This document shows positions 37,297 through 44,474 of a stretch of 64,000 nucleotides of DNA, one piece after another. Source of the stretch: Marinirhabdus gelatinilytica (lineage in GTDB: Bacteria > Bacteroidota > Bacteroidia > Flavobacteriales > Flavobacteriaceae); assembly GCF_003353425.1 (NCBI RefSeq), contig NZ_QRAO01000003.1, positions 111,088 through 175,087 of the forward strand, given 5' to 3'. Below the pieces are notes generated by a model. That model was given only the letters and a program-made list of their open reading frames with translations, was not told the DNA's origin and searched no databases. Numbering within the stretch: position 1 is the stretch's first letter; every line of letters begins with the position of its first letter. A program made the position numbers and the translations under genes.

Positions 37297-38457
37297 TTGC
37301 GATCACCAGCACCTTTTTCAATTTTCACCAAGATTTCAGAAATCCCCAAAAAGGACTGGAACGCTATTGTAGCGGAGCAAAACATCTTTTTGTCTTTGAA
37401 TTATTTAGAGGCTATATCCCGTTCGCTCAAGAATGAAATCCAATGGGTATATGTCCTGGTGTACGACCAAGCTAGGCCTTTGGTAGCAGGGGTGTTCCAG
37501 AGAGCAACATTTACATATAAGAAAGGATCGCAAACCAACCTATTGCTGAAACTATTCCAAGACTGTAAAAATGCGGACGAAAGTGTATCCATTAATGGAT
37601 TGGTGTGCGGGAACATTTTTGCCACCGGGCCCCACGGGTTTGCCCACAGTGACCAAATAGTCTTTAACGCAGCAGTAGAATTGATGGCCGCAGCAGCAAA
37701 ACAAGTAAGGAAGCTGAAAGGGCTTGAAGACAGTTTTTCCATACAACTGTTCAAGGATTTTGATGTCCCCTCGCAAGTAGCGGTTCTCGAAGATTTCAAT
37801 TATAGAGCGTTCCAGGCTGATGTTACGATGGTCCTTGCAATTGATGAGGGCTGGGAGACCTTTCAACAGTATCTCGATACCATGAAGGCAAAGTATAGGA
37901 CGAAGGCAAACAGCGCCTTCAAAAAAGCTACAGATATTGAGATTCTCCCGCTTTCGGCTAAAGAGATTGTGTTGCACCAAGTACGTTTACAAGGACTTTT
38001 TAACAACGTACAACAACAATCCAGTTATAGCTATGGGGAAAGCTATCCCAAAGCGTTCCACCAACTGAAACTTGGGCTAGGCGAAAAATTTATTTGTAAA
38101 GGAGCTTTTTTACATAGTAAGCTCATAGGTTTTTGCACTGCTTTTATAAACGGCAGCACGCTAGAAGCCAGCTACGTAGGCTTGGATTACAACTACAACA
38201 TACCCCATGCGCTGTACGAGCGATTGTTGTACCATTATGTAGAAATTGCCATTGAACACGGTATGGAAATCCTCCACTTGGGCCGTACGAGTGAGCTTAT
38301 AAAAAGTGCCATGGGTGCGGTGCCACAACCGAAACTATTGTATGCCAAGCACACATCAAAACTTAAAAATGCGTTGCTGAAGCCTATTATTGAAAACATC
38401 TCACCAAGCCCGCATGAGTTACGCACCCCTTTTAAAGCTAGTTTTTATAAGCAGTGA
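37297..38457 (+). CDS. GNAT/FemAB-like acyltransferase family protein
   Basis: A 386-residue protein with the overall form of peptidogalycan or FemAB-type proteins: paired GNAT-like domains with LRQLEDF-type strands, a KAKYRTKANSAFKK stretch near residue 200, and a C-terminal domain with YVGLDYNYNIPHALYERLLYH and LHLGRTSELIKSAMGA. I do not see a clear acetyl-CoA loop. It may transfer an amino-acid or acyl group to a cell-envelope sugar, but the substrate is not known. The start is TTG 37297; a stop codon at 37285-37287 lies just upstream. Confidence 0.65.
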   Translation: MRSPAPFSIFTKISEIPKKDWNAIVAEQNIFLSLNYLEAISRSLKNEIQWVYVLVYDQARPLVAGVFQRATFTYKKGSQTNLLLKLFQDCKNADESVSINGLVCGNIFATGPHGFAHSDQIVFNAAVELMAAAAKQVRKLKGLEDSFSIQLFKDFDVPSQVAVLEDFNYRAFQADVTMVLAIDEGWETFQQYLDTMKAKYRTKANSAFKKATDIEILPLSAKEIVLHQVRLQGLFNNVQQQSSYSYGESYPKAFHQLKLGLGEKFICKGAFLHSKLIGFCTAFINGSTLEASYVGLDYNYNIPHALYERLLYHYVEIAIEHGMEILHLGRTSELIKSAMGAVPQPKLLYAKHTSKLKNALLKPIIENISPSPHELRTPFKASFYKQ

Positions 38458-38465
38458 AATCTCGT

Positions 38466-38966
38466 CTATCCCCATTGGCACAAAATGCCACCCATAAGAG
38501 CCAAGGTTACCATCCAATACCCAGCATTGATAAAACCGTACTTGAATCCTTTTTTTTCGAAAAGTCCATTGATCATGATAATAGGAAGCCCTATGAACAC
38601 CCCTATTAAACCGCCGTGGAAGGCACCATGCTTGAAGGTACGGTAATAGCCACCATAGGCTTCCATAAAAGTATCAATCTGGTTCATAATGGCAGAACCT
38701 TCCTCATTAAAGCCTGGTTCGGCCACAAATAGGGAGTAATAGTGCGTCTGGTGCACTACTAAGGTGAAAAGGAAAAACGAAAGGATAAAACTGAGCAACA
38801 GCGTTACAATAAACAATAATAATCTGTTTCCTTCTTCCAGTTTTTCTTTGGTAAGCCCGGTGACTTTCATCCAGGCATTGCCAAATGTAACGGGACTGTA
38901 GTATAAAAATCCTACTACAACAGGGACGAGAGCCGCTAGGGCCACTACAAGCATATTTGGTATCAT
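38466..38966 (-). CDS. DUF1761 family membrane protein
   Basis: A 166-residue protein with four predicted membrane spans (about residues 5-25, 45-65, 105-125 and 140-160). The start MIPNMLVVALAALVPVVVGFLYYSP and the GNAWMKVTGLTKEKLEEGN segment are characteristic of DUF1761, whose role is unknown. It sits between a convergent gene on the left and rnz upstream, with only 54 bases to rnz. Confidence 0.85.
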   Translation of the reverse strand: MIPNMLVVALAALVPVVVGFLYYSPVTFGNAWMKVTGLTKEKLEEGNRLLLFIVTLLLSFILSFFLFTLVVHQTHYYSLFVAEPGFNEEGSAIMNQIDTFMEAYGGYYRTFKHGAFHGGLIGVFIGLPIIMINGLFEKKGFKYGFINAGYWMVTLALMGGILCQWG

Positions 38967-39019
38967 AAGGTTGGTTGTTTAAGTACTGAAAGATAGTAAA
39001 TAAGTTGTAATGCCTTAAC

Positions 39020-39925
39020 TTACAGTTCAAAAACCTTCCCGTCCTCTGCTAATTGTACGTTTGGGAAGATGGTCTGGGCCTCGGTCTTAAAACTCTCCGT
39101 GGAACTGTACCGACCGGAGTAATGCCCTAAAATGAGCGTGCCCACTTTTGCTTTTTTGGCAATGACCGCAGCTTCTTTTGCGGTGCTGTGCTTGGTTTTT
39201 TCGGCAAGGTGGTGGTCCTTGTCCAAGAAGGTGGCTTCGTGATAGAGGGCGGTTGCGTTTTCAATCTGTGGAACGAGTTGCGGGAAATATGCTGTATCGC
39301 TACAATAGGCATAACTTTTTGCAGGTGGCGGGTCGAACGTTATCAATTCGTTCTTAATCCTTTTCCCATCCTTGGAAATGGCATCCTCGCCTTGTTTTAT
39401 CTTTCGGTAATAGCTCATTTCTACATTGAGTTCGCGAGCTTTTTCAATATGTAGACTGCGTTCTCCCAATTTCTCCTGAAACAAGAAGCCATTTGTGTAC
39501 ACACGGTGATCCAAAGGAATAGTGGTTATTGAAAGTTTTTCATCCTCAAAAACAACTTGGGGTTCCTTACTTTCCAGCTCATGGAAATAGAGCGGATAGT
39601 TGGTATAGCTCTTGCCCAGTTTTAGTTGAAGTAAAATCGCCTCTTTTATTCCCTTTGGGCCATGTACATGGAGTTCGGCCTCACGTCCCAACAACCTGAA
39701 GGTGGAGATAAGCCCGACAAGTCCAAAAAAATGGTCGCCGTGTAAATGTGAGATAAAGATGTGTTTCAATCTTGAAAATTTCACCTTGAAGCGTCGCAAC
39801 TGTACTTGGGTACCTTCGGCACAGTCAATAAGGAACAAGTGTCCTTTCACCTCCAATACCTGGGCCGTGGGGTTAGCGTCCCAGCGAGGGGTTGCAGAGT
39901 GACAGCCTAGGATGGTTAGTTTCAT
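39020..39925 (-). CDS. rnz: Ribonuclease Z
   Basis: A 301-residue metallo-beta-lactamase-fold nuclease that removes 3' trailers from tRNA precursors. The zinc motif is ISHLHGDHFFGL near residues 60-68, with further ligands from LILGHYSGRY near 265. ATP-independent, cytoplasmic. It is the last gene of the pyrR-pyrB-STAS-like-rnz run. Since tRNAs here lack encoded CCA, 3' trimming by RNase Z followed by CCA addition would be the expected route. Confidence 0.94.
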   Translation of the reverse strand: MKLTILGCHSATPRWDANPTAQVLEVKGHLFLIDCAEGTQVQLRRFKVKFSRLKHIFISHLHGDHFFGLVGLISTFRLLGREAELHVHGPKGIKEAILLQLKLGKSYTNYPLYFHELESKEPQVVFEDEKLSITTIPLDHRVYTNGFLFQEKLGERSLHIEKARELNVEMSYYRKIKQGEDAISKDGKRIKNELITFDPPPAKSYAYCSDTAYFPQLVPQIENATALYHEATFLDKDHHLAEKTKHSTAKEAAVIAKKAKVGTLILGHYSGRYSSTESFKTEAQTIFPNVQLAEDGKVFEL

Positions 39926-39939
39926 TTTACGAAGTGCGC

Positions 39940-39967
39940 TTTAGGATTTAGGGTTTAGGGTTTAGGA
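39940..39967. repeat. Four tandem TTTAGGG-like heptamers
   Basis: Four consecutive seven-base units, TTTAGG followed by A, G, G and A, lie in the short space between rnz and the upstream STAS-like gene. They resemble a microsatellite. No function is evident. Confidence 0.9.
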
Positions 39968-39997
39968 TTTTTAAAGAAAAAGTAGTGATTCAGGTCT

Positions 39998-40333
39998 TTA
40001 AAAACCCAGATCTCTTTCTATTTCTTCCATCCCTATAATGTCCTCGGCTTCTTGAAGTGTGGGCACCACAACCATCTCAAACGGTATATCGTCCGGGTTT
40101 ATGGTGTTGTTCACGATTACAAACGATTGTTTTGTCTTTCGGTGCAGGTTGGATACTTTTAGGAAAAGCAAAAGCTCTTCTAAGGTAAGCTTACTGTAAT
40201 CCAACAAGTTGAGAACAACATTCTGTCCTTTAAATTTATGGGGGATTTGGTATTCTAAAAAAGAGGCAAAGTCTTTTATATCATCCTGCTCGTCTGCAAG
40301 GATTACGTAGTTGTCTTTATTTTCAATCTTCAT
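39998..40333 (-). CDS. Conserved hypothetical protein upstream of rnz, STAS-like
   Basis: A protein of 111 residues (MKIENKDNYVILADEQDD...). The sequence VVLNLLDYSKLTLEELLLFL near residue 35 and SFVIVNNTINPDDIP near 75 alternate strand and helix in the STAS (anti-sigma antagonist) manner, ending with PTLQEAEDIIGMEEIERD. There is no membrane segment. ATG 40333 is chosen: the upstream in-frame codons lie inside pyrB. It overlaps the pyrB end by 11 bases and precedes rnz. The function is unknown. Confidence 0.7.
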   Translation of the reverse strand: MKIENKDNYVILADEQDDIKDFASFLEYQIPHKFKGQNVVLNLLDYSKLTLEELLLFLKVSNLHRKTKQSFVIVNNTINPDDIPFEMVVVPTLQEAEDIIGMEEIERDLGF

Positions 40334-41261
40334 TATGCTGTATTTTTGATGCCAACAAGTACAATACCGCCATACGTACTGCCACACCGTTCTGTACTTG
40401 GTCCAAAATGATGGCCTGTTTGCTATCGGCTACATCGCTGGTTATCTCTACTCCTCTGTTTATGGGACCTGGGTGCATTACCACGATCTCTTTATCCAGT
40501 GCGTCCAATAGTTGCCTGTTCAACCCGAACTGTTGTGTGTATTCCCGGGTAGAGGGGAAATAGCTAATGTCCATACGCTCGTTTTGTACTCGTAACATAT
40601 TGGCCACATCGCACCATTGCAGGGCTTTCTTAAGGTTGGACTCAAACCCTACTCCCAATTGTTCAATATATTTGGGGATAAGCGTCTTAGGTCCGCACAC
40701 CTTTACGGTTGCTCCCAATTTTTGTAGGGCGAAAATATTGCTCAATGCTACTCGCGAATGCAGAATGTCCCCTACTATCACTACTTTTTTACCCGAAACA
40801 TCTCCCAGTTTTTCACGAATGGAATAACAGTCCAGTAATGCTTGGGTGGGGTGTTCGTGGGCGCCATCGCCAGCGTTTACAATACTTGCGTCCACATGTT
40901 TTGAAAGAAATACCCCTGCGCCGGGATTGGGGTGGCGCATCACCACCATATCTACCTTCATGGACAGGATATTGTTCACGGTATCGATTAGGGTTTCTCC
41001 CTTTTTAACAGAAGAAGATCCTGCGGAAAAATTAACAACATCGGCAGAGAGCCGTTTTTCGGCCAACTCGAACGACAGGCGGGTACGTGTACTGTTCTCA
41101 AAAAAGAGGTTTGCAATGGTAATATCCCGTAGTGACGGTACTTTTTTAATGGGGCGGTTTATCACCTCCTTAAAATGATCAGCCGTCTCGAAGATGAGCT
41201 GTATGTCGTCTTCGGTGATGTATTTAATTCCCAGTAAGTGTTTTACACTTAGTTCGCTCAT
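40323..41261 (-). CDS. pyrB: Aspartate carbamoyltransferase, catalytic subunit
   Basis: This 312-residue enzyme joins carbamoyl phosphate and aspartate in pyrimidine synthesis. It has the carbamoyl-phosphate motif FFENSTRTRLSFE near residues 53-65, GDGAHEHPTQALLDCY near 135 and MHPGPINRGVEI near 265. No regulatory PyrI gene is beside it. It follows pyrR by 85 bases and is overlapped by the STAS-like gene, giving the order pyrR-pyrB-STAS-like-rnz. Confidence 0.96.
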   Translation of the reverse strand: MSELSVKHLLGIKYITEDDIQLIFETADHFKEVINRPIKKVPSLRDITIANLFFENSTRTRLSFELAEKRLSADVVNFSAGSSSVKKGETLIDTVNNILSMKVDMVVMRHPNPGAGVFLSKHVDASIVNAGDGAHEHPTQALLDCYSIREKLGDVSGKKVVIVGDILHSRVALSNIFALQKLGATVKVCGPKTLIPKYIEQLGVGFESNLKKALQWCDVANMLRVQNERMDISYFPSTREYTQQFGLNRQLLDALDKEIVVMHPGPINRGVEITSDVADSKQAIILDQVQNGVAVRMAVLYLLASKIQHNED

Positions 41262-41346
41262 AGTTTTCGTCTAACAACGCCGTAGGCTTTTTTTATACTA
41301 TGCTCTAAGCCGCCTACTGCATAGCTTAAAGCGTATTACGGTCAAT

Positions 41347-41886
41347 TTATTTTTCTACTAAATATACTGCATCCTCTCCTTCGTTCTCTTTCCAGCACAC
41401 CTTTACCTTCTCGCCACCAATGGCGTCTACCTGTCTACCTCGGTAATCTGGCTGGATGGGCAAATGGCGGCTAAAGCGTCTATCTATCAATGTTAGCAGT
41501 TCTATCTCCAACGGCCTACCAAAGGACTGAATGGCCGTGAGAGCACTGCGAATACTCCTTCCGGTGTACAGCACATCGTCTATAAACACCACTTTTTTGT
41601 CTTCCACTATAAAATCTATCTTGGTTTTGTTGGCTTCCAGAGGTTTTCCACTACGCCTAAAATCGTCACGGTAAAAAGTGATGTCCAGATACCCCAGCCT
41701 TATATCCTTAACGCCATATTCTTTCTGTAAGAGTGTTTTTAAACGCTCGGCCAGAAAAACGCCCCTTGGCTGTATGCCTATGAGTACGGTATTGCTAAAA
41801 GTATCGTGATTTTCGATTAATTGACAAGCCAAGCGGTGAAGTGCGATGTGTACTTCGGTTGCGTTGAGTAACACTTTCTGGCTCAT
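41347..41886 (-). CDS. pyrR: PyrR bifunctional regulator / uracil phosphoribosyltransferase
   Basis: A 179-residue type I phosphoribosyltransferase-fold protein. The PRPP-binding loop is VVFIDDVLYTGRSIRSA near residue 100, and RPLEIELLTLIDRRFSRHLP is typical of PyrR. In Firmicutes PyrR binds pyr mRNA and attenuates transcription; I saw no anti-terminator/terminator pair upstream of pyrR or pyrB here, so its regulatory activity in this organism is unproven. It may act only as a uracil phosphoribosyltransferase. Confidence 0.9.
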   Translation of the reverse strand: MSQKVLLNATEVHIALHRLACQLIENHDTFSNTVLIGIQPRGVFLAERLKTLLQKEYGVKDIRLGYLDITFYRDDFRRSGKPLEANKTKIDFIVEDKKVVFIDDVLYTGRSIRSALTAIQSFGRPLEIELLTLIDRRFSRHLPIQPDYRGRQVDAIGGEKVKVCWKENEGEDAVYLVEK

Positions 41887-41914
41887 AGAGAATTGCTGAA
41901 TTGTATTCAGGGGA

Positions 41915-41922
41915 CAAATTTA
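41915..41922 (-). promoter_or_regulatory. Promoter -7 box for the pyrR operon
   Basis: On the minus strand TAAATTTG matches TAnnTTTG, 28 bases upstream of the pyrR start codon. It gives a short leader with no room for an attenuator. Confidence 0.55.
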
Positions 41923-42208
41923 AGGTAATTTTTTTTAACGCACGGGGCTTCGGTACATTTTGTAAGTTTTTTGCTCTTACAAAGAATCTTACAAAACACC
42001 TACCGTTTGGATATTATGTTGAGGCAGGTGGGCTCAGCCACTTTTTGGGATGGATTTGATTTTAATGTTTTGAAGTAAAAGATTTGTACTTTTTAAACGT
42101 AGTATTATTATAGCGCATTATTAATCGTTGCAGTTAGTAAAGAGAAAAAAAATGCTTAACTATTTCAAGTACCCGTTGTGCATTTCGAAAGTAAAAAATT
42201 AGTTTCAC

Positions 42209-42328
42209 CGTCAGTTCGAGTGATTTTGAGGTACGAAAAATTGTATCGAGAACTAATTTAGATCCTAAAATTCTTCTTCTCGATACAAATTTTTCTCATT
42301 TCAATCGAAAAACTCACTCGAAGTGACG
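42209..42328. repeat. Intergenic inverted-repeat element, copy A
   Basis: A palindromic element of about 120 bases. The outer arms are CGTCAGTTCGAGTGATTT (42209-42226) and its near-complement ending CACTCGAAGTGACG (42315-42328). The inner arms are GAAAAATTGTATCGAGAA (42235-42252) and TTCTCGATACAAATTTTTC (42277-42295). The same arms recur at 47623-47855 and, decayed, at 46621-46701. Confidence 0.85.
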
Positions 42329-42384
42329 AATTTTCTCAAAATGTACAACGGGATTCTAATATAACTTTTATTGTTTAAAACCAC

Positions 42385-44004
42385 CTACTCCTTCAACAAC
42401 AACTGATTATATACCGTTGCATCCCCGATAAAAGAAACGCGTACCATATACATCCCTGCTGCCAAGTTTTCTATGTTTATTAGATTTGAAGGATTTTTAG
42501 TTTGCTCAATTAGCTTACCGTCCATCGTAAGTATAGAAACCTGTGCCAATGCAGTATTCTCACTATGCTGAATGGTAAACACACTGTTCGCGGGATTTGG
42601 GTAGAGTACAAACGGGTTGTTTTGTTGTAAAAAATCGTTTGTCGCAAGTACGTCACAGTCTCCCATCAATCCCTGTAAGGAGTTGTTTAAATTAAGCCTA
42701 CCACCAGTAGTGGTAATCCCTTCCAGCGAGGGGTTTGGGTCCACGCCCGCAAAGATATAATCCCTTACGTCCTTAGCGGCCTGCGATGGATTGGAGATGG
42801 CCAAATCTGCAAATTCTTGGCAAGGCGCTGAATACAATAAGGCAATTGCACCTGTAACGTGTGGTGTTGCTCCAGAAGTTCCTCCAAATCCACCATAACC
42901 ATTTCCATTGCTGGTAGTGTAAGCTCCAGCTCCGTGGGCTCCTAGGTCGATAGTTTCGGCACCGTAGCCAGCATTGGTCACTTTCATATCTGAAATATCC
43001 ATGTTTGTAACCGTGATCAAGTATTCACTTGGACATGCTGTTGGCAGGTCGCCCACGTTATCCACATTAAAGTTTCCATTGATGGTGGCTCCGCAGCTCA
43101 ATATTCCATTTTCGCCCAAGGTATCGTATAGGGCACACCATAGTGGCGCATCAGCCGGATCGCCAAAGTCTACACCCCAAGAGGCATTTGTGGACACAAC
43201 AAAGGCTCCTTCGGCTCCATTACTACTGTTGTACAGCATTCTCGCCTCCAGGGCATAGCTGTAAGCTTCAATAACTTGTGCCTCGTTTGTGTTGAAGTTG
43301 TTTTTTATGACCATTACCTTCACATCCCAGTTTACACCCGAAACTCCCACACCGTTGTTACCTTTGGCACCAATGATACCTGCTACGGGTGTTCCGTGGC
43401 CGCCACCAGAAATATTATCGCTATTGGTAACGATGCTCCATCCCAAATAATCGTCCGTATATCCGTTTCCGTCATCGTCAATTCCGTTATCGGGAATTTC
43501 GGCTTCATTGGTCCATAGATTATCTTCAAAGTCTTGATGGTTCAAATCGATACCATCGTCCAAGGCGGCAGCGACAATTACATCGCCATTCATAGTAATG
43601 CCTCCCGTTGTGATGTCCCAAGCTTCATCTGCATCAATATCCCCATCACTGGCTTGTTTGTATTGCCATTGGTCACCAAAGAATGGATCGTCAGGCTCGG
43701 TAGCCCGTGAACTTACCTTATGGTTTTTTTGTGCTACCAACACAAGGTTGTTGCGATATAGTTCGGCAATGGCCATTTGCTCGGTCATTGCTGAAGGCTC
43801 CAGTTGTAACAACCAAATATTCATGGGTCGCGAAATAAGTCTTGAAGTTGCAATTGCAACCTCAGGAGATTGTTGTGCCAAAAGCACAGGTGTTGTGTTA
43901 TTTTGCAATTGTACCAACACTTCGTTTTGTACAAATTCTGCTTCTTGGGCAGTACCCAAAGAGCTTGTTGCAATGGCAACTATCAATACAAGTAGTTTTT
44001 TCAT
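42385..44004 (-). CDS. Secreted subtilisin-family serine protease with T9SS sorting domain
   Basis: A 539-residue S8 peptidase. It has signal peptide MKKLLVLIVAIATSSLGTAQ, an N-terminal propeptide (about 22-100) with ISRPMNIWLLQLE, then the catalytic domain: Asp149 in AAALDDGID, His203 in GGHGTPVAG, oxyanion Asn273 and Ser377 in GTSGATPHVTG. A type A sorting domain (FVLYPNPANSVFT) ends the protein. ATG 44004 is chosen because the signal peptide starts there, one base after the upstream gene's stop. It is cotranscribed with the small lipoprotein at 44006-44344. Confidence 0.93.
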   Translation of the reverse strand: MKKLLVLIVAIATSSLGTAQEAEFVQNEVLVQLQNNTTPVLLAQQSPEVAIATSRLISRPMNIWLLQLEPSAMTEQMAIAELYRNNLVLVAQKNHKVSSRATEPDDPFFGDQWQYKQASDGDIDADEAWDITTGGITMNGDVIVAAALDDGIDLNHQDFEDNLWTNEAEIPDNGIDDDGNGYTDDYLGWSIVTNSDNISGGGHGTPVAGIIGAKGNNGVGVSGVNWDVKVMVIKNNFNTNEAQVIEAYSYALEARMLYNSSNGAEGAFVVSTNASWGVDFGDPADAPLWCALYDTLGENGILSCGATINGNFNVDNVGDLPTACPSEYLITVTNMDISDMKVTNAGYGAETIDLGAHGAGAYTTSNGNGYGGFGGTSGATPHVTGAIALLYSAPCQEFADLAISNPSQAAKDVRDYIFAGVDPNPSLEGITTTGGRLNLNNSLQGLMGDCDVLATNDFLQQNNPFVLYPNPANSVFTIQHSENTALAQVSILTMDGKLIEQTKNPSNLINIENLAAGMYMVRVSFIGDATVYNQLLLKE

Positions 44005-44005
44005 A

Positions 44006-44344
44006 TCAGTCATTATTTCTGGTTTGGACATTTTTATTCCGCTGGGCTTCCTTTACCAAGGGAGATTCCTTCAGTAGTTCGATAAGTTTATTTTCGGTGA
44101 TCGTTTCAGCATTATACGTGAAGAGGTAAATATGCATTGGCCTGCTCACCATTTTTTCTTGCTGAAGCCCGTATTTGCTGAATTCTTCTTCTAACATTAA
44201 AACCGTTGTCTCCTGCTCCATTTGTACCAAAACGGTTGGAAGTGCTTTACCCTCCACATCCTTTTGTCCGGACTTACAGGAAAAGACCAAAATACTGAAC
44301 AGAAGCAGCAATATGGAAGGACGCGTTATTGTATTTTGGAACAT
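44006..44344 (-). CDS. Lipoprotein resembling a free-standing subtilase propeptide
   Basis: A 112-residue protein with lipoprotein signal ILVFSCKSGQ (Cys23). Its body LPTVLVQMEQE, then KMVSRPMHIYLFTYNAETI and ENKLIELLKESPLVKEAQRN aligns by eye with the propeptide of the S8 protease encoded immediately downstream (shared SRPMxIxL, then L-x-x-N-x-LVxxAQxN pattern). Such free propeptides act in other families as intramolecular chaperones or inhibitors. I infer that this lipid-anchored copy may bind and control the protease. It starts the two-gene operon. Confidence 0.8.
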   Translation of the reverse strand: MFQNTITRPSILLLLFSILVFSCKSGQKDVEGKALPTVLVQMEQETTVLMLEEEFSKYGLQQEKMVSRPMHIYLFTYNAETITENKLIELLKESPLVKEAQRNKNVQTRNND

Positions 44345-44401
44345 TCAATTTAGTTGAGCGTTCAAGATAACACAAAAAATAGGGTTATAAAATTATTGCA
44401 T

Positions 44402-44428
44402 AAAAAAACCCCTTCATTGCTGAAGGGG
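44402..44428 (-). terminator. Terminator after rpsA
   Basis: On the minus strand, CCCCTTCA-GCAA-TGAAGGGG is followed by T7. It lies 47 bases beyond the rpsA stop codon. Confidence 0.9.
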
Positions 44429-44474
44429 CTCTCTATCTTTAAAATGTTGGGCTCCCACCTTCGTGGGAATAAAA

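Larger units (their letters stand above)
41887..42384. other. 498-base intergenic region
   Basis: It holds the pyrR promoter box, three short arms of a TTTTGTAAG/CTTACAAAA type between 41958 and 41996, and one imperfect inverted repeat (42209-42328) described separately. No open reading frame of credible length or RNA gene was recognised. Confidence 0.7.

Noticed and set aside
37254-37436. A 60-codon frame at the start of the GNAT-like gene
   Set aside because: It overlaps the well-conserved beginning of the larger gene in another frame and has no features of its own.
41262-41346. PyrR-dependent attenuator before pyrB
   Set aside because: No terminator hairpin with a T-run or a competing anti-terminator was found in the 85 bases.
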